Positions 1 through 8,731 of a stretch of DNA of 64,000 nt are shown here, piece by piece. The translations under genes and the position numbers were made by a program. The notes beneath the pieces are model-generated. The model did not search any database and had not been told where the DNA came from. It was given only the letters and a program-made list of their open reading frames with translations. Origin of the DNA: Burkholderiales bacterium (GTDB lineage Bacteria; Pseudomonadota; Gammaproteobacteria; Burkholderiales; JAEUOS01); contig JAEUOR010000030.1 in assembly GCA_016790635.1 (NCBI GenBank), positions 1 through 64,000 of the forward strand, in the 5' to 3' direction. The first letter of the stretch is position 1. Every line of letters begins with the position of its first letter.

Positions 1-1346
<1,346 letters not shown>

Positions 1347-1356
1347 TCGCAGCGTC

Positions 1357-1380
1357 CCCGCGCCCGGCGACGGGCGCGGG
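1357..1380 (+). terminator. Perfect 10-bp hairpin with GCGA tetraloop between ahcY and metF
   Basis: CCCGCGCCCG (1357-1366) pairs with CGGGCGCGGG (1371-1380) around a GNRA-type GCGA loop. No T-run follows, so it may be a processing or attenuation hairpin rather than a full intrinsic terminator. It ends 11 bases before the metF Shine-Dalgarno GGAGG (1392-1396). Confidence 0.5.
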
Positions 1381-1403
1381 CCTGGCAATCTGGAGGTACG
1401 CCG

Positions 1404-2243
1404 ATGCCGCGTGTCGATGACCCGGTTTTTTCCTGCGAGTTCTTTCCACCCAAGACCGACGAGGGCCGCGCGAAGCTGACGGCCGCGCGCCGCCAGCTCG
1501 AACAGCTGCGACCGAAGTTCTTTTCAGTCACCTTCGGCGCCGGCGGCACCACGCGTGACGGCACGCTGGCCACCGTCCTCGAGATCCGCCGCGACGGTTT
1601 CGAGGCCGCGCCGCACCTGTCGTGCATTGGCGGGACGCGTGAATCGATCGGCGCCATCTTGGGCGAGTATCGCGCGGCCGGCATCCGCCGCGTCGTTGCC
1701 TTGCGCGGCGACCTGCCCTCGGGCATGGTCGAAATCGGCGATTTTCGTTATGCGGCCGACCTGATCGCCTTCATCCGCGAGCAAAGCGGCGACTGGTTCC
1801 ATATCGAGACCGCCTGCTATCCCGAAGTGCACCCGCAGGCGAAGTCGCCCCGGGATGACCTGCTCAATTTCAAGCGCAAGCTCGACGCCGGCGCGAGCGC
1901 CGGCATCACGCAGTATTTTTACAACGGTGACGCCTATTTCCGCTTTCGCGACGAATGCGACGCGCTGGGCATACGCGCGCCGATCGTGCCCGGCATCATG
2001 CCGATCGCGAACTTTTCGCAGCTGGCGCGCTTTTCCGACACTTGCGGCGCGGAAATCCCACGCTGGATGCGCGTCAAGCTTGCGTCCTTTGGCGATGACC
2101 GCGCTTCCATCCGCTCCTTTGGCCTGGACGTGGTGACCGAACTGTGCGATCGCCTGCTATCCCAGGGGGCGCCGGGCCTGCACTTCTACACCCTCAACAT
2201 GGCCGGATTGACAACCACGATCTGGCAGCGCCTCGGCCTGTAG
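1404..2243 (+). CDS. metF: 5,10-methylenetetrahydrofolate reductase
   Basis: This FAD enzyme reduces 5,10-methylene-THF to 5-methyl-THF, the methyl donor for methionine synthesis. The 279-residue product is close to the usual bacterial length of 280-300. It opens with the family signature EFFPPKT (about residues 12-18) and carries TFGAGGTTRDGT and the central substrate/flavin region QYFYNGDAYFRF. The ATG is supported by GGAGG seven bases upstream. Placement directly after ahcY is a recurrent betaproteobacterial pairing and suggests a methionine-cycle operon, although a strong hairpin separates the two genes. Confidence 0.96.
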   Translation: MPRVDDPVFSCEFFPPKTDEGRAKLTAARRQLEQLRPKFFSVTFGAGGTTRDGTLATVLEIRRDGFEAAPHLSCIGGTRESIGAILGEYRAAGIRRVVALRGDLPSGMVEIGDFRYAADLIAFIREQSGDWFHIETACYPEVHPQAKSPRDDLLNFKRKLDAGASAGITQYFYNGDAYFRFRDECDALGIRAPIVPGIMPIANFSQLARFSDTCGAEIPRWMRVKLASFGDDRASIRSFGLDVVTELCDRLLSQGAPGLHFYTLNMAGLTTTIWQRLGL

Positions 2244-2253
2244 TCGCCGGTAC

Positions 2254-2271
2254 CTGGTCCTGCGGGACCGG
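2254..2271. terminator. Short hairpin in the metF / coiled-coil convergent gap
   Basis: GGTCC (2256-2260) and GGACC (2265-2269) pair around TGCG, extendable by two weaker pairs. It sits in the 40-base gap between two converging genes, where a bidirectional terminator is expected. No T-tract is present. Confidence 0.35.
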
Positions 2272-2283
2272 TCCGGAGGCAAA

Positions 2284-3636
2284 TCAAGGAAAGTAGCGCG
2301 GCACGAGGTAGATCGCTGCTGCGGCTGCGGCGAAGACGATGCCGATGAGCCAGCCACGCGTGCGTTTGGGCGGCGGCGGACTCGGCCATACGACCGGACC
2401 CTGGGGCCATTGTTCGTCGGCCGGCGAGGGCGACGAACCGGAGTCAGCGGGAGGAGATTGGCTGGCGGCAGGTGCGTTCGGGGCGATACCCGCGCTTTCG
2501 TTCTCATCAGACCGGTCGTCGGGGGCGCTTTGCGGGTGTGCCGCAGAATCGACCTTGCGCTGCGCGTGGCGGTTCATGGCGGTCAGGCGCGCAGCGTCGG
2601 CGGCCAGACTGGCGTTCGCCAGGCGCAGTTCGCGCACTCGCGCCTGCAGTTCCTCGTGTTCTGCACGCCTGGCCGTCAGTTGAGTCGCGGTCTGGTCAGC
2701 GCGCAGAGCGAGCCGCGCCAGGTCTGCCCCGAGCGCGGTCGAGCGCGCGGTTTCCCTGGCGCGCGTTGCGACCTGGCGATTGAGTTCCGTGGCCAGTGCA
2801 GCGGCGGCATTCCGATTGGCATCGAGGTCGCTCGCCAGCGCCAAGGCGGTGGCTTCCTCGACACGCAGGTCGGAGGCGCGGCTGTCGTTCTCGGTGCGAG
2901 CAGCAGCCAGTCGCGCACGTAACTCCGTCGCAGAGGCCACTGCGCGCGCCCAGCCCAGGCGCTGTTCGCGCCAGGCTTCGGCTTCGTTCGATGCGGCGGC
3001 GCGATCGGCCGCAAGTCGGGCACGCAGGTTGGCCAGGGCGACGGCCGGATCGGCCCTTGGCAATGCCTCTTGTTCGTCCTTCAGGGAACGCGCTGCGGCG
3101 CGCAGTTCCTCGTGCCGCGCGCGCGCATCGGCGTCGGCCTGGCGCAGCGCCGCCATGTCCGCTTCGAGCGCGTCGCGCTCGCGACGCGCCATGCCCAGCA
3201 GCGCGTCCAGGTGCTCGCGCGTCTCGCGCTCGCGTACGAGGTCCTGCGTGTATTTGTCGGCCAGCGCGCGCTCGGCCTCGCATGCCGCGGCGGCTTCCGA
3301 GGCCAGGCTGCGCGCCGCTGCGACCTGGCGTGCCAGCGCCGCCTTGACACGTGCCAGGCGCGCGCCGGCGTCCTCGAGGTCGCGCTCGGCGTGGCTGACC
3401 GCCGTGGTGGTCTGTACCACCAGCGCACGGGTGTTGGCCAGGGCATCCTCCTGCCGCCGCAGTCGTTCGCCGGCGTCAGCCTGCTCGGCAATGCTCTTCT
3501 CCAGGCGCTCGCGGGCCAGGTCGCGGGCGCGCCGGGCCTGGACGTCAGCCAGGATCAGCGACTTGAGGTCGGCGGTACCGTCGGACGGGGGGCTGCCTGC
3601 CGCCGAGCCGCCGCCAGGTGGGAAGGAAGATGACAT
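2284..3636 (-). CDS. Tail-anchored coiled-coil protein of unknown function
   Basis: I do not recognise a named family. The 450-residue protein has no signal peptide. A very long Ala/Arg/Glu-rich heptad region (about residues 25-375) predicts an extended coiled coil, followed by a Pro/Ser/Asp-rich linker (about 380-425) and one C-terminal hydrophobic helix (about 429-446) before the short basic end RYFP. That is the architecture of a tail-anchored inner-membrane protein with a cytoplasmic rod. It is divergent from the secreted-protein/CsgG/kinase group, about 80-100 bases away, so it may belong to the same system, but that link rests on position only. The low-complexity composition makes homology searching unreliable. 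Confidence 0.75.
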   Translation of the reverse strand: MSSSFPPGGGSAAGSPPSDGTADLKSLILADVQARRARDLARERLEKSIAEQADAGERLRRQEDALANTRALVVQTTTAVSHAERDLEDAGARLARVKAALARQVAAARSLASEAAAACEAERALADKYTQDLVRERETREHLDALLGMARRERDALEADMAALRQADADARARHEELRAAARSLKDEQEALPRADPAVALANLRARLAADRAAASNEAEAWREQRLGWARAVASATELRARLAAARTENDSRASDLRVEEATALALASDLDANRNAAAALATELNRQVATRARETARSTALGADLARLALRADQTATQLTARRAEHEELQARVRELRLANASLAADAARLTAMNRHAQRKVDSAAHPQSAPDDRSDENESAGIAPNAPAASQSPPADSGSSPSPADEQWPQGPVVWPSPPPPKRTRGWLIGIVFAAAAAAIYLVPRYFP

Positions 3637-3732
3637 TGGTGTGATCTAGCGCACATGCGCACGCCGGAGTCTCTCATACCGACGGCCTAGGGGCTTTCAA
3701 TTCGAAGCGTCGGCATGGGACAATCCCGAGTC

Positions 3733-4452
3733 ATGCCCATTCTCATGACATTACCGTTCCGCGCGGCCACCGCGCATCGGTTGCGTGGCCTTGTCGCCGC
3801 GTCGGCCCTGTGCGCCTTGCTTGGCGCCCCGGCGGCGCTGGCGCAGGGCTTCAAATTTTCCAATCAGGACAATACCGCCGACAAGGAAGAAGCCGAGCGC
3901 GCTGCGCGCGTTGGCGCCCTCCTGTCGACGCCGTGCCGCGAACGCATCAAGAGCCGCAAGATCATGGTCCTGATCGGGGAGGAGAGGAATGGCGTCGTCA
4001 GCGCGAGCCAGGCGGCGTTCAACCCCCACTTCGAGGCCATCAACCAGCGCCTGAGAAAACTCGGGCTGGCGACTTTCACTGCCGAGGAAATCCGGAAGCA
4101 GATCGCGCAGGCGGAGATCGATGCCTATTTCAAGAACAATCCCGACGCCGCCCTCTCGGCATCGCGGCGCCTCGCTGCCAGCTACACCCTGCGCGGCCTG
4201 ATCACCTCGAGCGCGACTGTCAATCCGGTGCTCAAGGTCAACCAGGTCGCAGTCGGCATGCAGTTCGTCCTGACCGGCGCGGACGGGAAGCGCATTTCCG
4301 AGACCCAGACCCGTGCGCAAAGCTATGCCGGCGCGGACGCATCCGGCATGGCGCTGACCCTCATCAACGAGCAGGCCGAAGAGGCCGTCGCGCGCCTGTA
4401 CAGCGACTATTGCAACCAGCCCGAACCGCCGGCGCCGGCCCGCAAGAAATAA
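3733..4452 (+). CDS. Secreted protein resembling the ectodomain of the downstream kinase
   Basis: The product is about 239 residues with an N-terminal signal peptide ending near GAPAALAQ, so it is probably periplasmic. Candidate ATGs lie at 3715, 3733 and 3745. None has a clear ribosome site; I chose the middle one for a reasonable n-region. The mature part (KIMVLIGEERNG, then a helix with LRKLGLATF, then LRGLITSSATV and a strand-rich end) follows the same order of elements as about residues 530-690 of the kinase encoded at 5345-7738. I infer a shared domain of the FlgT/LPP20 kind. A gene for a CsgG-like protein starts 25 bases downstream, suggesting an operon. Exact function is unknown. Confidence 0.75.
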   Translation: MPILMTLPFRAATAHRLRGLVAASALCALLGAPAALAQGFKFSNQDNTADKEEAERAARVGALLSTPCRERIKSRKIMVLIGEERNGVVSASQAAFNPHFEAINQRLRKLGLATFTAEEIRKQIAQAEIDAYFKNNPDAALSASRRLAASYTLRGLITSSATVNPVLKVNQVAVGMQFVLTGADGKRISETQTRAQSYAGADASGMALTLINEQAEEAVARLYSDYCNQPEPPAPARKK

Positions 4453-4477
4453 TCCCCGTCTTCCCAGGAGTCAGATC

Positions 4478-5278
4478 ATGAACAGCCCCCGTTTCTCCGC
4501 AGTCGTCCTCGGTCTGGTCGCGGCCATGGCGGCGTCGACCGTGATGGCGCAACCGACCTTCGGCAATCCGTCGCCCACGGCGGGCAGCAGCACCTCGCAG
4601 GCCGCCAATGCCGCCGCCGACCAGGCCGCCTACAAGCCCATCGAATACGCCAATCGCGCCAAGAAGGGCCCGGCGCTGGTGGTCATCCCGGGCGAGGTCA
4701 AGAGCAACAATGCGAGCTTCACGCAGAAAGTTGGCCCCAACAATATCGCCGACTTCGCGGAACTGGAGCTCTCGCAGGCCAATTTCTCGGTGCTGGAGCG
4801 CTCCAACCTGGGGCCGCTGTTGAACGAGATTTCGCTGGCCTACAACCTGGGCGACCCCAACGCGGCGCGCAAGACCATGCAGATGGGTCGGCTCAAGACC
4901 ACCGAATGGGTCATCAAGTTCGACATCATCAAGGCCGAGCAGATCGCCGAGAACAAGAAGGGGTTCGACGGCCGCGCGATCGGGGCCCTGGGCGGGCTCT
5001 TCGGGCTGGGCGGTTCCGTTGCCGGGCACGTCGTCTCCAATGTGCAGACCAACGAGGCCACGGGGGTGTGGCTGGTCGGCATGCGCTACAAGATTATGAA
5101 TGCCAACACCACCGAGCAGGTTGCACAGGGTTACCAGGAACTCAAGATGGAAGTGGGCCAGACCAACACCTCGGTCATGGGCGTGTCCGGCGGCGCCAAG
5201 GGCGGTGTTGGCCTGGACACCATGGTGCAGCGCCTGGTGCAGACCGCGGTCTGGGAAATCGACTCCAAGTACAAATAG
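4478..5278 (+). CDS. CsgG/HfaB-like secreted protein
   Basis: The 266-residue protein has a Sec signal peptide (cleavage near TVMAQ) and a CsgG-like domain from about residue 45. Features include ALVVIPGEV at the first strand, FAELELSQANFSVLERSNLGPLL, a Gly-rich stretch GALGGLFGLGGSVAG, and a final strand with VQRLVQTAVWEI. CsgG proteins form outer-membrane export channels for curli or holdfast anchors, but CsgG itself is a lipoprotein and this protein lacks a lipobox cysteine. A periplasmic accessory role is therefore as likely as a pore. It sits between another secreted protein and a Ser/Thr kinase. No curlin-like substrate gene is visible nearby. Confidence 0.8.
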   Translation: MNSPRFSAVVLGLVAAMAASTVMAQPTFGNPSPTAGSSTSQAANAAADQAAYKPIEYANRAKKGPALVVIPGEVKSNNASFTQKVGPNNIADFAELELSQANFSVLERSNLGPLLNEISLAYNLGDPNAARKTMQMGRLKTTEWVIKFDIIKAEQIAENKKGFDGRAIGALGGLFGLGGSVAGHVVSNVQTNEATGVWLVGMRYKIMNANTTEQVAQGYQELKMEVGQTNTSVMGVSGGAKGGVGLDTMVQRLVQTAVWEIDSKYK

Positions 5279-5344
5279 GGCCGTGACCCGGACGGCCGGT
5301 TCACGCGAGGTCGTGAGCGGCCGCGTCCGGGCGCGGCGCACGTC

Positions 5345-7738
5345 ATGGCAGGCATCAGCAAACTCGGCAAGTACCTGATCCGGCGCGAGCTCGGCCGCGG
5401 CGCGATGGGCGTCGTCTACGAGGGTTTCGATCCGGTCATCGAGCGTACGGTGGCCATCAAGACCATCCGTGCCGATCAGGTCGACGCGACGCAGATGGGC
5501 GAGATGCTGGCACGCTTCAAGCGCGAGGCGCAGGCGGCCGGGCGGCTCAACCACCCCAACATCGTCGCCATCTACGAGTACGGCGAGGACGACGGCGGCG
5601 GCGCGGGTGCATCGGCCGACCCGGATGCGACAGTGATCGATGTCGACGCCACCGTCGTCGATGCGCCCAAGGGGGCCGGACGCGTCGCCTTCATCGCGAT
5701 GGAATTCATCAAGGGCCGCGAACTCAAGGACTACTTCGACGAGAACCGCCGCTTTGCGCTCAAGGACATCGGCCGCATCATGGGCGAGCTGTTGGGTGCT
5801 CTGGACCACGCCCACGCGCACGGCGTCACCCATCGCGACATGAAGCCCGCCAACGTCATCCTTCTGGAATCCGGTGGCGCGGTCAAGGTCGCGGACTTTG
5901 GCATCGCGCGCATCGAGACCTCGGAGTTGACCCAGGCAGGTACTGTGCTCGGCACGCCGTCCTACATGTCGCCCGAGCAGTTCCTGGGGCAGACCGTTGA
6001 TGGCCGCAGCGACATCTTTTCCTGCGGCGTGATCCTGTACCAGTTCCTGACCGGCGAAAAGCCGTTCACCGGTGCGGTCACGACCATCATGCACAAGGTC
6101 CTGAAGGAGGCCCCGCTGCCGCCTTCGACCTTGAACGCGACCCTGCCGCCGGCTTGGGATGCCGTGGTCAACAAGGCCATGGCCAAGAACCCGGACGAGC
6201 GCTACCAGAGCGCGCGTGAATTCGCCGAAGCAATACGTGCCGTCATCGACGCCAAGGCCGCCTCGACCGGCGCCGAGGCGACGATCGTCAATGCGGGCGC
6301 TGCGCCCAAGGCTGATGCAACACTTGGCTCCGGCAGCGCCACCCTGGTGCAACGGCCGGCCGTGCCGCCGGCTGCGCCCGCGTCGAGGCAATCCAAGTCC
6401 AGGGCGCCGATCTACGCGGGTGCGGCCGCGCTCATCGTGGCTGTCGCGGCAGGAGCGTTTTTTGCCACGCAGCGCAAGGCCGAGGCTCCCGCCACTGCGG
6501 CGGCACCGGCCGTTGCCCCGCCTGCGGCGGCATCGGTCCCGGCCCCGGCGGCGCCGCCTGCGCAGGTCGAACCTCCCGCGGAGCCCGGCACGGTCGTCAT
6601 CAGCGCCCTGGGACTGGCTGATCCGGCGCGCTTCAACGGCGATACCGCGGCCGCCGGCGCCGAAGCGCGCGCCGATGCGCGGCGCCAGTTGGTCGAAAAG
6701 GCGCTGGGCCTGTATGTCGCTGCTGATTCGATCGACAAGAACTACGACTGGGTCGCGCAGAAGATGCTCGCCCGCTCCGGCGAGTTCATCAAGTCCACCC
6801 TCTCCGAAGATGCGCCGCAGACCGGCAAGGACGGTCTGGTGCAGTTGGTCACGCGCGCCACGATCAAGGTGCGTGAAGTGCAGAAGTCCCTGAACCAGAT
6901 GAGCGAGAAGGAGCGCATCGAGTTCATCCGCAACAACGGCGACCCGAAGATCTCGGTCGAGATGCTGATCCGCAACGCGGAATCGACCGAGCCGATTCCG
7001 CCGGCGCGCTCGCAGATGGCCGAGAACATGATCAAGGAGCGCATCCGCTCCTTCGGTTTTCGCGTCTGGTCCAACGAAGGCGAGACCAAGACCGGACCCA
7101 ACGCGAAAGGCGCCGACTTCCACATCGTCGGCGAAGTCAAGGTCAAGCTGCTGTCGGCCAAGCTGGCGGCCTCGGGCCTGACCATCACCAAGACCGCGCT
7201 CACCTCGTGGACGGTCAAGGCGATCGACAAGGCCACCGGCGAGGAGATCTACTCCAATACCGCCATGCCCAAGAATACCTCCTGGCCCAACGAGGACACG
7301 GCGCTGGCGGACATCGGCCGGCTGGTCGGCGACGAGTTCTCCAAGAAGTTCTTCCTGGCGCGCTTCAACTTTGGCACGCAAAAAGTCGGACTCGCCATCG
7401 ACGGCCTGCCCGACGGCGCGGGCCCCGCGCTGCTGCGCGAGCTGAGGGGTTTGCGCGTCGTGCTCGATGCCCGCCAGGTCGCTCCGGCCAAGTTTGCGCT
7501 CGAGTTGCCGGATGGCAACGCGGGCGACCTGATCGCCGAAGGCATCGCCAAGCCGCTCAATGCCAAGCTGGGCCAGAGTTGTTTCGCGCCCGGCGGTTCA
7601 GCGGGCGCGGAGGTCAAGCTCGCGTTCGTCGCCGCGTGTGCCGATCCGGCGGTGCGCGGCAAGCTCGATACCGCCCCGCCGGCCGGGTTGTTGACGGCGC
7701 CGGATGCGCGCACCAAGGCGCTGCGCCGGGTGGCTTAG
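5345..7738 (+). CDS. Transmembrane Ser/Thr protein kinase with large extracytoplasmic region
   Basis: This is a 797-residue Hanks-type kinase. The N-terminal kinase domain (about 1-300) has the Gly-rich loop GRGAMGVVYEG, Lys39 in VAIKTI, the catalytic loop HRDMKPANV (Asp165), DFGIAR (Asp184) and the activation-segment end GTPSYMSPEQ, so it should be active. A Pro/Ala-rich linker surrounds one transmembrane helix near residues 354-372. The extracytoplasmic part (about 415-797) begins with an Ala/Arg-rich helix ARADARRQLVEKALG, reminiscent of FlgT-N/LPP20 domains, and continues with a region similar in layout to the secreted protein at 3733-4452. The start ATG has no strong ribosome site. The kinase probably senses envelope state and signals inside. 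An FHA protein encoded convergently is a plausible partner. Confidence 0.9.
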   Translation: MAGISKLGKYLIRRELGRGAMGVVYEGFDPVIERTVAIKTIRADQVDATQMGEMLARFKREAQAAGRLNHPNIVAIYEYGEDDGGGAGASADPDATVIDVDATVVDAPKGAGRVAFIAMEFIKGRELKDYFDENRRFALKDIGRIMGELLGALDHAHAHGVTHRDMKPANVILLESGGAVKVADFGIARIETSELTQAGTVLGTPSYMSPEQFLGQTVDGRSDIFSCGVILYQFLTGEKPFTGAVTTIMHKVLKEAPLPPSTLNATLPPAWDAVVNKAMAKNPDERYQSAREFAEAIRAVIDAKAASTGAEATIVNAGAAPKADATLGSGSATLVQRPAVPPAAPASRQSKSRAPIYAGAAALIVAVAAGAFFATQRKAEAPATAAAPAVAPPAAASVPAPAAPPAQVEPPAEPGTVVISALGLADPARFNGDTAAAGAEARADARRQLVEKALGLYVAADSIDKNYDWVAQKMLARSGEFIKSTLSEDAPQTGKDGLVQLVTRATIKVREVQKSLNQMSEKERIEFIRNNGDPKISVEMLIRNAESTEPIPPARSQMAENMIKERIRSFGFRVWSNEGETKTGPNAKGADFHIVGEVKVKLLSAKLAASGLTITKTALTSWTVKAIDKATGEEIYSNTAMPKNTSWPNEDTALADIGRLVGDEFSKKFFLARFNFGTQKVGLAIDGLPDGAGPALLRELRGLRVVLDARQVAPAKFALELPDGNAGDLIAEGIAKPLNAKLGQSCFAPGGSAGAEVKLAFVAACADPAVRGKLDTAPPAGLLTAPDARTKALRRVA

Positions 7739-7754
7739 CCGATTGTGTGTTGCT

Positions 7755-7795
7755 CGCGGTCGCGACGACCGCGTTGTCCCGGTCCGCGACGGGAC
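7755..7795. terminator. Two tandem hairpins in the kinase / cyclase convergent gap
   Basis: CGCGGTC (7755-7761) pairs with GACCGCG (7767-7773), and GTCCCG (7776-7781) pairs with CGGGAC (7790-7795). Both lie in the 62-base gap between converging genes and suit a bidirectional terminator. There is no T-run. Confidence 0.45.
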
Positions 7796-7800
7796 GCCCT

Positions 7801-8691
7801 CTATCCGCGCAGTGAGAATTCGACGACTTCGGCGGCCGACTCGGCTGCGCTGTGGCCGAAGACGATGCGCCCGGCGCCGCGCAGCATGACCTCCTCGCGG
7901 CGCAGCGACATTTCGGCCTCGCCTTCGAAAGTGACAAACGTGCCGTTGGTGCTCTGATCGGCCAGGTAGAACTTGTCGCGCCGGCGTTCGATGCGCGCAT
8001 GATTGCGCGAGGCCTTGGGGTCGGCGATGACCAGGTCGCTGCCGGCGTCGCGCCCCAGCGTGGCGGCAGGCTTGGCGGCGTTCAGGGTCAGGCTGCGTCC
8101 GCCATGGGTCAGGAGCAAGGCGGCCTCCGGCGCCGCGATCACGACCGACGGGGCGGTCATGGTCAGGTCGTCGCTCTCCTGCCAGATCACCTCGCACACG
8201 GCCAGATCGTCGGCCTTGCCCTTGACCGAGAGCGCGGCGATGTCGCGCGTGCCGGCCGCCAGGGCCGGCGGCAGCAGGTCCACGGTTGCGCGCGTGGTGA
8301 TGATCTGCAAGCCCTTGGCCAGGCCCGCCATGCGCGCGGCGGTATTGACGGTGTCGCCGAAGACATCGCCATCCTGTTCGATCACCGGCCCGGCATGGAA
8401 GCCGACGCGGATCTTGCGCTTGGTGTTCGATTCGGTAGGCAGGCGATCGATGCGCAGTTGCATGTCGGTCGCCGCGATGAAACCGCGCTCGGGGCTGTCG
8501 AACACGCACATGACTTCGTCGCCGATGGTCTTGACGACGCGGCCGCCGTGGCGTGCAGTGATCGCGCGCATTTCGGTGATGGCTTCGTCGATGAGGGCCT
8601 TGGCGCGCTCATCCCCCAGCACCTCGTAAAGGCGCGTGCTGCCGGCGATGTCGGCGAAAAGAACAGCAACCGTCGCCGCCGCGTCAGCCAC
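7801..8691 (-). CDS. Class III adenylate cyclase with C-terminal FHA domain
   Basis: The 296-residue soluble protein has a class III cyclase domain (about 5-180) and an FHA domain (about 205-285). Both metal-binding aspartates are visible (Asp14 in FADIAGST, Asp58 in KTIGDEV), as are the transition-state pair Asn116 and Arg120 in GDTVNTAARM. Lys54 and Asp113 are the residue types that select ATP, so cAMP synthesis is predicted. The FHA part shows LGRDAGSD, SRNHARI and STNGTF, the phosphothreonine-binding signature. FHA domains bind phosphorylated targets, so the convergent Ser/Thr kinase gene is an obvious candidate partner; that pairing is inferred from position. Confidence 0.9.
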   Translation of the reverse strand: MADAAATVAVLFADIAGSTRLYEVLGDERAKALIDEAITEMRAITARHGGRVVKTIGDEVMCVFDSPERGFIAATDMQLRIDRLPTESNTKRKIRVGFHAGPVIEQDGDVFGDTVNTAARMAGLAKGLQIITTRATVDLLPPALAAGTRDIAALSVKGKADDLAVCEVIWQESDDLTMTAPSVVIAAPEAALLLTHGGRSLTLNAAKPAATLGRDAGSDLVIADPKASRNHARIERRRDKFYLADQSTNGTFVTFEGEAEMSLRREEVMLRGAGRIVFGHSAAESAAEVVEFSLRG

Positions 8692-8731
8692 CGATGCCCA
8701 CTCCTGGTGTTGCGCCTGTGGGCGGGCGTTT

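Noticed and set aside
4364..7381. 1,005-residue open frame on the minus strand opposite the CsgG-like and kinase genes
   Set aside because: It lacks any recognisable motif and has His/Arg/Asp-rich shadow composition, while the plus strand encodes a clear kinase. GC-rich codon bias keeps the opposite frame open.
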